17,084 nt of DNA, taken from positions 1-17,084 of the forward strand of contig JBBINE010000017.1 of NCBI GenBank assembly GCA_037444025.1. The letters run 5' to 3'. This document shows, one piece after another, positions 6,339 through 12,650 of this stretch; the first letter of the stretch is position 1, and each line of letters opens with the position of its first letter. A program made the translations under genes and the position numbers. The notes under the pieces are model-generated. The model did no database searches. It was not told the origin of the DNA and worked only from the letters and a program-made list of their open reading frames with translations. Source of the stretch: JBBINE01 sp037444025 (lineage in GTDB: Bacteria > Patescibacteriota > Minisyncoccia > UBA6257 > HR35).

Positions 6339-6876
6339 ATGATAAATACGCAATTAATTGAATATATCAAACAAAAACTCCAATAGGGAGTTAGTCAAGA
6401 AGAGATAAAAAAAAATTTTTGTTAGATAACGGTTATCAAGAAAATAATATCAATGAAGTTTTTCTTATTTAGCTTCTGTAAACTTTACTTTCCGAGACTC
6501 TAAATGAAAATCTTCAAAGTGGGTAACAATTTCAGTTATTATTCAGTAAAAAAAGAATAACAAACAAAAGACTTTTGATAATATTGTTAACATCAATATT
6601 GTTAACATCGTTTGCTTCTCTTGTAGTAATTATTGCTTTCGGTCTTTGTTTTATTTTTATTATTTCAAAGAAAAATCAGAAAAAGTTTTAAATAGAACGG
6701 TATCTAAAATCAATGATATTAGAAGCGGAGAATATGAGGGTGAAATAAAAATTGATGTTACAAACTTATCCGGATCATCTCAAAACAATTTTTCAAATTT
6801 CCAAAAAGAAAATGATAATAAAACTAAAATTTATCTTAATTTCAAACTAAAATTTGATAAGTCAACTTTATCGTAA
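6339..6876 (+). pseudogene. broken gene for a membrane protein of unknown function
   Basis: An ATG at 6339 opens MINTQLIEYIKQKLQ, interrupted by TAG at 6384. The same frame then gives GVSQEEIKKN, and after a shift near 6415 LDNGYQENNINEVF. This opening (short helix pair with 'GVSQEEIKK..L...G') resembles an N-terminal module I associate with membrane proteins of Patescibacteria; I cannot name the family. After a more degraded stretch with further stops, a single membrane segment (LLIILLTSILLTSFASLVVI, about 6574-6633) can be read. A further shift leads into a polar region, IKIDVTNLSG..., ending with TAA at 6874. At least four lesions are needed to explain it, so it is a decayed gene. Confidence 0.6.
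6580..6609 (+). repeat. 15-bp tandem duplication
   Basis: Two exact adjacent copies of AATATTGTTAACATC occur in the decayed membrane-protein gene. In the reading frame of the membrane segment they encode a repeated five-residue unit (ILLTS ILLTS), so the duplication itself kept the frame. It is probably a replication slippage product. Confidence 0.85.
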
Positions 6877-6896
6877 ATTTTAGATCTAAATAATTT

Positions 6897-7363
6897 TAAA
6901 AATCACACTTCCTTTTATTGAAAAATCAACAAGATATGCGGATCTCTTTTCAAAAATAGATAATCAATATAGATATGTTGTTCCAGATGAAATTAGAGAA
7001 ATAGAATTAGAAAAAGATTATACTCTCTAATGAATAATTTATTCAAAACATATTCTTTTCTTTGTCAAAATATTTTGAAAATTTATTGAAAGATAGAAGA
7101 TTTATATGGTACAAAGTACCAAGAGCATTTGAAGTTTTTGAGAAAATATATAAAATAAACGAAGATTTAGCTCAATATTCAGTTTGTTTAGCCCATAAAA
7201 TAATATTTATCCAATATCAAAATTTAAGACAATTTTTCTGGAAACAGAATTAAAAACAACTTCTCAAAGTCATCCAGATTATAGAAAGACAGAGCAAGAA
7301 AAAGCAAAAATAATTCAAAAAATTTATTCTTTAATTTCAAAATATTCATTCGTTGATTTTTAA
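6897..7363 (+). pseudogene. further coding fragments, decayed
   Basis: Three protein-like fragments follow one another in different frames. The first is KITLPFIEKSTRYADLFSKI and on to a stop at 7028-7030. The second is SKYFENLLKDRRFIWYKVPR continuing through FEVFEKIYKINEDLAQYSVC, about 7065-7250. The third is ETELKTTSQSHPDYRKTEQE and on to a stop at 7361-7363. All are helical and charged, with sensible amino-acid composition, and they look like one or two soluble-domain genes broken by frameshifts and stops, possibly the continuation of the decayed gene upstream. I do not recognise a family. Confidence 0.5.
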
Positions 7364-7423
7364 TGAATATGAATTTACAAGAAGAGATAAAATAAAAAGA
7401 TTTGAGAAGAAGTTTAAAAGATA

Positions 7424-7432
7424 TGGTATAAT
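7424..7432 (+). promoter_or_regulatory. extended -10 promoter ahead of a tRNA relic
   Basis: TG, G, then a perfect TATAAT (7427-7432), the same arrangement as at 6116-6124. The predicted start, about 7439, is only a few bases before the tRNA-like sequence at 7444. The promoter has therefore outlived the tRNA it served, or it now drives the intact tRNA-Phe at 7597. Confidence 0.55.
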
Positions 7433-7443
7433 TTAAAATAATT

Positions 7444-7500
7444 GCCCCCCATAGCTCACTGGGTAATAAATTGTCCTTACAGCTATGGTAATTCGTTTTG
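7444..7500 (+). pseudogene. decayed tRNA relic, possibly tRNA-Val
   Basis: The first 14-15 bases GCCCCCCATAGCTCA match a tRNA acceptor strand and D arm. The D-loop GGG is recognisable. A CTTACAG loop in the right place would give anticodon TAC (Val). The second half (T arm and acceptor 3' strand) is missing or unrecognisable and the anticodon stem does not pair. The family assignment is weak, but its origin as a tRNA is likely. Confidence 0.5.
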
Positions 7501-7502
7501 TT

Positions 7503-7582
7503 CACCATATAACTTAATTGGTAGAACAACAGTCTTTTGAGCCGATTAAGCCGATGGTTGTAGATTTGAATTTCCCGGGGTA
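7503..7582 (+). pseudogene. decayed tRNA-Lys copy
   Basis: The sequence aligns along its length with the intact tRNA-Lys(UUU) at 6237-6309. It shares ATTGGTAGA of the D loop, ACAAC, GTCTTTTGAGCC around a TTT anticodon, and GATGGTTG ahead of the T arm. Many changes are G to A or C to T. About nine extra bases after the anticodon arm make a small internal repeat (AGCCGATTAAGCCGA). Neither the D stem nor the acceptor stem pairs properly any more, so it is not expected to be functional. Confidence 0.65.
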
Positions 7583-7596
7583 CGTTTTCTCTTTGC

Positions 7597-7668
7597 GCCG
7601 CGGTAGCTCAGTGGTAGAGCGCTTGCCTGAAGAGCAAGGCGTCGGGGGTTCGATTCCCTCCCGCGGCA
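7597..7668 (+). tRNA. tRNA-Phe(GAA)
   Basis: A 72-nt tRNA with acceptor stem GCCGCGG/CCGCGGC and discriminator A. The D arm is GCTC/GAGC. The anticodon stem CTTGC/GCAAG has loop CTGAAGA (anticodon GAA, phenylalanine). The T arm carries GGTTCGATTCC. All stems pair well, in contrast to the two relics directly upstream. The bases after A7668 are CC and then T, so CCA is not fully encoded. Confidence 0.95.
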
Positions 7669-7695
7669 CCTTATTTTTTAACAAAATAAAAATAA

Positions 7696-8211
7696 ATGTT
7701 TTTTATCCCTATAATTTTAGGAACAGGAAGAGAAGGAAATAACTCCGAAAAAGTCGCTGAATTTGTTTTTGAAGAAGCAAAGAATTATGGATTTGATGTA
7801 GTGTTAATAAAACCGACAGAATGGCTTGAAAAATTTTTTACTGGTGGAATGTCCGAGGAAAAAAGAAATAAAATTTCAGAGATATTTAATAGAGCTAATG
7901 GATTTTTGATTGTTTCTCCCGAATATAATCATGGATATCCTGGCGAATTAAAGCTTTTACTTGATGAATTTTATGAAGAATACACCCATAAACCTGTTGG
8001 TATTTTAGGAGTGTCTAAAGGAAAACTCGGCGGAGCAAGAATGATTGAACAACTTCGTCTAGTTTGTATTGGACTTCAGATGATTCCTTTAAGAAATTCT
8101 GTTTATTTCTCTAATGTAAAAAATTTTGAAAATGAAAAAGAAAATTATAAAGAATTTTTAAGAAATGTTTTTGATGAATTAAAATTTTATTGTGAAAAAT
8201 TAAGGCCGTAA
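7696..8211 (+). CDS. NADPH-dependent FMN reductase family flavoprotein
   Basis: A 171-residue flavodoxin-fold protein. The phosphate-binding loop is ILGTGREGNNSEKVAEFV (residues about 7-24). The family signature SPEYNHGYPGELKLLLD (about residues 74-90) corresponds to the PEYN.s.PG.LKnaiD motif that holds the flavin, followed by KPVGILGVSKGKLGGARM. Family members transfer electrons from NAD(P)H via FMN to quinones, chromate, azo dyes or metal ions; the substrate here is unknown. The length is slightly short of the usual 175-190. It begins 27 bases after tRNA-Phe and opens a group of redox genes (superoxide dismutase, cupredoxin). Confidence 0.85.
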   Translation: MFFIPIILGTGREGNNSEKVAEFVFEEAKNYGFDVVLIKPTEWLEKFFTGGMSEEKRNKISEIFNRANGFLIVSPEYNHGYPGELKLLLDEFYEEYTHKPVGILGVSKGKLGGARMIEQLRLVCIGLQMIPLRNSVYFSNVKNFENEKENYKEFLRNVFDELKFYCEKLRP

Positions 8212-8224
8212 ATTTTGAATTTTA

Positions 8225-8325
8225 TAAATTTTTCGCGAGCTCATTTCGGCGAACCAAATCATGCTCCGACGGAGAACGATGGCTGGGCTGTGTGGTTTCG
8301 GGAGATGAGTCGAGCGAAAAATTTA
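8225..8325. repeat. GC-rich imperfect palindrome of about 100 bases
   Basis: Perfect 12-bp outer arms (8225-8236 TAAATTTTTCGC, 8314-8325 reverse complement) continue inward with imperfect pairing. CTCAT (8240-8244) pairs with ATGAG (8305-8309), and CGAACCA (8250-8256) pairs with TGGTTTCG (8293-8300). A small CTCCGACGGAG hairpin (8264-8274) lies in the apical region. The interior is far richer in G+C than its neighbours. It could be a REP/MITE-like element, a bidirectional terminator, or a structured leader for the superoxide dismutase gene that starts 14 bases later. Confidence 0.65.
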
Positions 8326-8338
8326 GAAAAATCAAATA

Positions 8339-8956
8339 ATGAAATACCCATATTCTTTACCTTCACTTCCATATTCCTACGACTCTCTTGAGCCCTACAT
8401 TGATAAAACTACGATGGAACTCCATCATACAAAACATCATCAAACCTATATTAATAATTTAAATTCTGCTTTAGAAAAATACCCAAACTTACACAATTTA
8501 GAACTTGAAGAAATTTTAAAAGATTTAAATAAAATTCCAGAACAAATAAGAATTACTGTAAGAAATAATAGTGGGGGGCATTATAATCATTCTCTTTTTT
8601 GGGAGATAATGAAGCCAAGAGGAGGTGTAGAACCAAGAGGAAAATTAAAAGAAGAAATAGAAAAAAATTTCGGTTCATTTGAAGAGTTTAAAAAATTATT
8701 TTCAGAAACAGCTATAAAACATTTTGGTTCTGGCTGGGCGTGGCTTGTAGTAACAGAAGATAAAAAACTAAAAGTTTATTCTTTACCTAATCAAGACAGT
8801 CCTTTAATGAACGGAAATTACCCTATTATGGGACTTGATGTTTGGGAACATGCTTATTATTTAAAATATCAAAATAGAAGAGCAGAATATGTGGAGAATT
8901 GGTGGAATATAGTAAATTGGGATAAAATTGAAGAAAATATATTAAAATATATATAG
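8339..8956 (+). CDS. sodA: superoxide dismutase, Mn type
   Basis: A 205-residue Fe/Mn superoxide dismutase that converts superoxide to oxygen and hydrogen peroxide. All four metal ligands are present: His29 (MELHHTKHH), His84 (GGHYNHSLFW), Asp167 and His171 (LDVWEHAYY). Gly80 in GGHYNHS together with Gln152 in NQDSPLM is the pattern of manganese enzymes, not iron enzymes. Tyr37 of the active-site gateway is also present. There is no signal peptide, so it acts in the cytoplasm. It is flanked by the palindromic element upstream and by the cupredoxin gene 25 bases downstream, which fits an oxidative-stress group. The metal preference is inferred from residues only. Confidence 0.95.
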   Translation: MKYPYSLPSLPYSYDSLEPYIDKTTMELHHTKHHQTYINNLNSALEKYPNLHNLELEEILKDLNKIPEQIRITVRNNSGGHYNHSLFWEIMKPRGGVEPRGKLKEEIEKNFGSFEEFKKLFSETAIKHFGSGWAWLVVTEDKKLKVYSLPNQDSPLMNGNYPIMGLDVWEHAYYLKYQNRRAEYVENWWNIVNWDKIEENILKYI

Positions 8957-8981
8957 GTCGAAAATAAATTAATTGAAAAAA

Positions 8982-9515
8982 ATGCAAAACAAAAGTTTAA
9001 TTATTGTAGTAGTAATCATTTTAGTTCTTTTAGGTGTTGGTTTTTATTTTTATCAAAAACAAAAAAGTCAAGTCTTTACTTTACCAGAACTTCCTTCTCC
9101 ACCAACAGCTACTATAACTCCTGAATTTACTCCTTCAACACCAACAGAAGCCACCCCAACAGAAATAACTTCAACAGGAGTCATATCAACAGGAACAACA
9201 TCCGAGGTTACTATCAAAATAACATCTAATGGCTTTGAACCAAAAGAAGTTACTGTAAATAAAGGGACAAAAGTAATCTGGATAAACGAACAACCAAATC
9301 CTTCTTGGCCAGCATCAGCAGTTCATCCAACACATGAAGTTTATCCTGGATCAAGTATCAAAAAATGTGGGACTCCTGAACAAGATAAAATTTTTGATTC
9401 TTGTAGAGGTCTTAAAAAAGGAGAAAGTTGGAATTTTGTCTTTAATGAAGTTGGAGAATGGTATTATCATGATCATTTAAACCCTTCTTGGACAGGTAAA
9501 ATAGTTGTTAAATGA
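8982..9515 (+). CDS. membrane-anchored cupredoxin-domain protein
   Basis: A 177-residue protein from the ATG at 8982 (a TTG at 8973 would add three residues). Residues about 5-24 form a membrane anchor. Residues 33-75 are a Pro/Thr/Ser-rich linker expected on the outer face. Residues about 76-177 form a cupredoxin domain (VTIKITSNGFEPKEVTVNKG...GKIVVK). Histidines 115, 118, 163 and 165 are candidate metal ligands. Aligned with canonical type 1 sites (Y.C..H..M), the Cys, His and Met positions read Asp164, Asn167 and Trp170, so a blue copper centre is unlikely. Cys129 and Cys141 may form a disulphide in an inserted loop. Its stop overlaps the start of the next gene (ATGA). It follows sodA closely. 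Confidence 0.8.
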   Translation: MQNKSLIIVVVIILVLLGVGFYFYQKQKSQVFTLPELPSPPTATITPEFTPSTPTEATPTEITSTGVISTGTTSEVTIKITSNGFEPKEVTVNKGTKVIWINEQPNPSWPASAVHPTHEVYPGSSIKKCGTPEQDKIFDSCRGLKKGESWNFVFNEVGEWYYHDHLNPSWTGKIVVK

Positions 9516-9859
9516 AATTAAAATTTAACATTTATTCTTTTGCTCTGGGTTTTGTGTTTTTAGTTTTTAGTCTTTGGCAATTAACTCAACCAGGATATTG
9601 GCTAGCATACTTTCCGGATTGGATAGAAAGTTTTGCTTTGAGTAAAAACTTAATTATTAAGTTGAACGGCATTTTTGATTTCATTGTTGGAATTTGTCTT
9701 ATTTTAGGAATTTACCCTTTGATATTTTCAGCTTTAGCTTCGATTCATTTATTTGGGGTAATTTTAATTATCGGAGTTTTTAACGACATAGCTGTTCGGG
9801 ATATTGGTCTTTTACTTTTAGCAATAGGAATATTTCTAGACAATCTAAAGAAAAAATAA
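9512..9859 (+). CDS. small DoxX-like integral membrane protein
   Basis: A 115-residue protein with four hydrophobic segments (about residues 8-25, 45-66, 68-88 and 92-110). The arrangement, with a conserved-looking NGIFDFIVGICLILGIYP segment and a C-terminal GLLLLAIGIFLD, resembles the DoxX/DoxD family of small membrane proteins, some of which are linked to thiosulfate oxidation or redox stress. The assignment is tentative because the sequence is short and hydrophobic. The ATG overlaps the cupredoxin stop by four bases, so the two are translationally coupled and probably act together at the membrane. Confidence 0.55.
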   Translation: MKLKFNIYSFALGFVFLVFSLWQLTQPGYWLAYFPDWIESFALSKNLIIKLNGIFDFIVGICLILGIYPLIFSALASIHLFGVILIIGVFNDIAVRDIGLLLLAIGIFLDNLKKK

Positions 9860-9871
9860 AATAAATTTATA

Positions 9872-10238
9872 ATGAGAACAATTTCTTTAGAAGATAAAAT
9901 ATCGATTTTAGATTTAAAAAAAATTCCGATAATGCTTTTGGGAAGTAAGTAAAAGCTGTAGTTGATATTGAAAAAGAAATTATGGTTATTGACATTGAAC
10001 TTTACACTGATGGGGAAGATTATCTTTTAAAAGAAGGATCAAAATAAGAAAATATTTGGAGAATCAATCTTTATTCTGATGAGTATTCGAACGAAAAATG
10101 GATTAAATTTGATTCTATAATGAATTTAAAGTCTAGCTGTGGGAATATGAGACAAAAGGTGTTGATGATCCTAAAATTAGAGAAAAAATAATAGAAATTG
10201 TAAATAATTTTAATTTAGTTAAAAATGAAATTTCATAA
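9872..10238 (+). pseudogene. decayed DUF5674-like gene
   Basis: An ATG at 9872 reads MRTISLEDKISILDLKKIP and stops at 9950. Shifting frame just there gives KAVVDIEKEIMVIDIELYTDGEDYLLKEGSK, a TAA at 10045-10047, then ENIWRINLYSDEYSNEKWIKFDS and MNLKSSCGN. A second shift near 10155 gives GVDDPKIREKIIEIVNNFNL to a stop at 10236-10238. Stitched together this follows the pattern I remember for DUF5674 proteins (KAVVDIEK..MA..GELHAD, EGSKQE.LWGINLYP, GVEDPEIR). At least two frameshifts and one stop make it nonfunctional. The function of DUF5674 is unknown. Its end overlaps the start of the next gene. Confidence 0.7.
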
Positions 10239-10557
10239 AAATTTAACAAAAGAAAAATGGTTTTCTTTGAGTTTTTTTGAGCAGATGGCACATATGGGAA
10301 GTGAAGCTGAAAGAGCTATTTTATGGAGAGAAAAAAATCAAGAATATTCAAAGCTTGCGCTTTTTAGAGCATTAGAACTTTTAGATTTAACAAGAGAAGA
10401 TCCTAAAAATAAAACATTCTCTAAATTGAAAGAATTAGGAAGATTAAGAGAATGCTTGGTTGATTATTTTTATGGAAATAATATTTACAAATCCTTGGAT
10501 GAACTTTGGAAAAATTATTTTTATGTTTTTAATTATGCGGCAAGAAAAAATAAATAA
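10225..10557 (+). CDS. conserved hypothetical helical protein
   Basis: A 110-residue, mostly helical cytoplasmic protein without a membrane segment or signal peptide. Visible features are the opening FHKNLTKEKWFSLSFFEQMA, an AHMGSEAERAILWREK segment, a central helix FRALELLDLTREDPKN, and a C-terminal LWKNYFYVFNYAARKN rich in aromatics. It resembles short hypotheticals that I associate with Patescibacteria, but I know no function for them. The intact frame beside a decayed gene and the TAATGA overlap with the downstream aminotransferase suggest that it is expressed. Confidence 0.65.
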   Translation: MKFHKNLTKEKWFSLSFFEQMAHMGSEAERAILWREKNQEYSKLALFRALELLDLTREDPKNKTFSKLKELGRLRECLVDYFYGNNIYKSLDELWKNYFYVFNYAARKNK

Positions 10558-11384
10558 TGAGCTTAATTTATATAAATGGAAAATATTTTAAACCAAAAGA
10601 AGCAAGAATTTCTGTTTTTGATTTGGGGTTTACGAGGGCTTACGCTGCTTTTGATTTTTTAAGAACTTATAACGGAAAACCATTTTATCTAAAGGAACAT
10701 TTAAATAGACTTTTAAATTCAGCAAAGATAATCGGACTTAAACATCAATATAATCTTAAATTCTTGGAAAATATTGTTTTCAAGGCTTTTGAAAAAAGTA
10801 AATTAAAAGAGGCAAGCATAAGGATATATTTAACAGGAGGAGAGTCAAAAGATTTTCTTACTTTATCAAAAGCAAATTTAATAATTATCGTCACTCCTAT
10901 AAAGAATTTGTCCGAATATCTTTATGAGAAAGGAGGAAAATTAATTACTAAAACCTGTGAAAGAATTTTACCTCAAGCAAAAACTACAGTTTATACTGAA
11001 GGCTTAAAATATCTTCAAGAAGCAAAAAAAAGAGGAGCAATTGAAGTTTTACTAATTAGCCTAGATAAGAAAATTTTAGAATGTACTACTTCTAATATTT
11101 TTGTAGTGTTTAACAAGAAACTTGTGACTCCTAGAAACAATATTTTATTAGGTATAACTCGCAAAGTTGTTATTAACTTAGCTAAAAAAGTTAAAATTTC
11201 AGTTATAGAAAGAGATGTTTACTTAAAAGAAATAAGAAATGCTGATGAAGTTTTTATAACTGCCACCAATAAAGAGATACTACCTATAGTTGAAATTGAT
11301 AATTATAAAATCAGTGATAAACAAATTGGTGAGATAACAAAAAGATTAAGGGAAGAATTTAAAAAATTTGTTAATAATTACTAA
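10557..11384 (+). CDS. class IV aminotransferase (BCAT / D-amino acid transaminase family)
   Basis: A 275-residue PLP enzyme of fold type IV. The N-terminal part has the family start (YINGKYFKPKEARISVFDLGFTRAYAAFDFLRTYNG), followed by YLKEHLNRLLNSAKIIGL. Lys142 in QAKTTVYTEGLKYLQEA is the expected PLP-binding lysine, and Glu175 with TTSNIFVV (LECTTSNIF) is the cofactor-contacting motif. A LLGITRKVVINLAKK segment follows. Possible activities are branched-chain amino acid, D-amino acid or aminodeoxychorismate transformations; the sequence does not decide. The start overlaps the previous stop by one base, and the flippase gene follows after 3 bases, so it lies in a run of cotranscribed genes. 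Confidence 0.88.
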   Translation: MSLIYINGKYFKPKEARISVFDLGFTRAYAAFDFLRTYNGKPFYLKEHLNRLLNSAKIIGLKHQYNLKFLENIVFKAFEKSKLKEASIRIYLTGGESKDFLTLSKANLIIIVTPIKNLSEYLYEKGGKLITKTCERILPQAKTTVYTEGLKYLQEAKKRGAIEVLLISLDKKILECTTSNIFVVFNKKLVTPRNNILLGITRKVVINLAKKVKISVIERDVYLKEIRNADEVFITATNKEILPIVEIDNYKISDKQIGEITKRLREEFKKFVNNY

Positions 11385-11387
11385 AAA

Positions 11388-12650
11388 ATGGAATTTCTAT
11401 TTCAAAATATTTCCCCAAGACAGACTGTGATTAAAAATACTTTTTGGCTTACTTTGGGACAAATTATGGCACGTCTTTTAAAACTTCTGCTTGCTGTGGT
11501 GGTAGCTAGAATTTTAGGTCCGACAGAATGGGGCACATTTCAATATCTATTTTCTTTGGTTAGTTTCTTCTTTATTTTTTCTGATTTGGGTATAAGCTCT
11601 TTAATTATTAGGGATTACAACCAGAAAAAAGAAGAATTTGAGAAATTTGTAAACACAGCTAGCTTGATCAGAGAAATTTTAGCTTTATTTTCTTTGATTT
11701 TATCTTTACTTTTTTCTTTTGTCTTTAAAAATGAACTTTTTAGAAATATTTTTATTATTCTCTCTCTTTTTTTGTTCTTAGGTAATCTTGGAGATTATAT
11801 AAGCGCTTTTTTTAGAGCTTTCGAAAAAATGGAAAAAGAATTTATTTTAAAATTTGTTGAAAGTCTTTTTACTTTGATTTTGGGAGTTTTTTTAGTTTTG
11901 AACTTTAAAAATTCTATTTCTATTTCGTTAGCTTATTTATGTGGGGCTTTTATTTCTTTTACTTTGGGAATTATTTTACTCAGTTCTCTTTTGATGAAAA
12001 AACATTTTTCTTATTTAAAGCCAAAATTTAACACTGAAGCTTTTAGATATTATATAAAAAATGGAACTCCTTTAGCTCTTTTTGGTATGTTGGGGGTAAT
12101 TTTTTTTAATACAGATCAAATTATACTTGGAAAATTTAAAGGAGTAGAAACAGTTGGATATTATTCTATAGCTACTAAGGTTATATCTGCACTTCTAATT
12201 TTTCCTGGATTTTTTATTACCTCTCTTCTTCCCCAGATTGCTTCTAACATTGAAAATAAATCAAGGTTAAAAAGAATTTTCAAACTATCAGCTATTTTTC
12301 TGTTGGTTACTAGTTTTTCCCTCTTTCTTTTAACTTTCTTTTTAGCGCCTCTTATTACTATTGTTTTTGGTCCTCAATATTATTTTTCTATTCAACCTTT
12401 GAGACTGGTTTCTTTACTTTTACTTTTGCTTCCTTTAACCCAATTTTTGGATCATTTTCTTTTTGTTATTAATAAACAATGGCAAGATTTTTTTATAACC
12501 TTATTTGTGGCTTTAATTAACCTATTATTAAACTTTATTTTAATACCTCAATATTCTATTTTTGGTGCGATTTATGCTACCTTGATATCACAGATGATTA
12601 ATTTAGTTTTTACTCTGTTGCTCTCTTTTTATTACTTTAAAAAGATTTAG
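11388..12650 (+). CDS. polysaccharide flippase (Wzx/RfbX-like)
   Basis: A 420-residue protein with about 12-14 hydrophobic helices, of the MOP superfamily that moves lipid-linked oligosaccharides across the cytoplasmic membrane. The opening is typical (VIKNTFWLTLGQIMARLLKLLLAVVVARILGPTEWGTFQYLFSLV), as are DLGISSLIIRDY, the mid-protein GTPLALFGMLGVIFFNTDQIILGKFKGVETVGYYSIATKV and the late LIPQYSIFGAIYATLISQ. The sugar-nucleotide genes 1 kb downstream would supply the glycan it exports. The last 48 bases overlap, tail to tail, with the minus-strand gene. Confidence 0.88.
   Translation: MEFLFQNISPRQTVIKNTFWLTLGQIMARLLKLLLAVVVARILGPTEWGTFQYLFSLVSFFFIFSDLGISSLIIRDYNQKKEEFEKFVNTASLIREILALFSLILSLLFSFVFKNELFRNIFIILSLFLFLGNLGDYISAFFRAFEKMEKEFILKFVESLFTLILGVFLVLNFKNSISISLAYLCGAFISFTLGIILLSSLLMKKHFSYLKPKFNTEAFRYYIKNGTPLALFGMLGVIFFNTDQIILGKFKGVETVGYYSIATKVISALLIFPGFFITSLLPQIASNIENKSRLKRIFKLSAIFLLVTSFSLFLLTFFLAPLITIVFGPQYYFSIQPLRLVSLLLLLLPLTQFLDHFLFVINKQWQDFFITLFVALINLLLNFILIPQYSIFGAIYATLISQMINLVFTLLLSFYYFKKI

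Noticed and set aside
6237..7582. Genomic island bounded by att sites at tRNA-Lys
   Set aside because: The downstream copy is a full-length decayed tRNA, not an exact 3'-end repeat, and no integrase gene is visible between them.
7224..7742. Open frames across the tRNA relics and tRNA-Phe on both strands
   Set aside because: They run through tRNA sequence and decayed DNA and carry no recognisable protein pattern.
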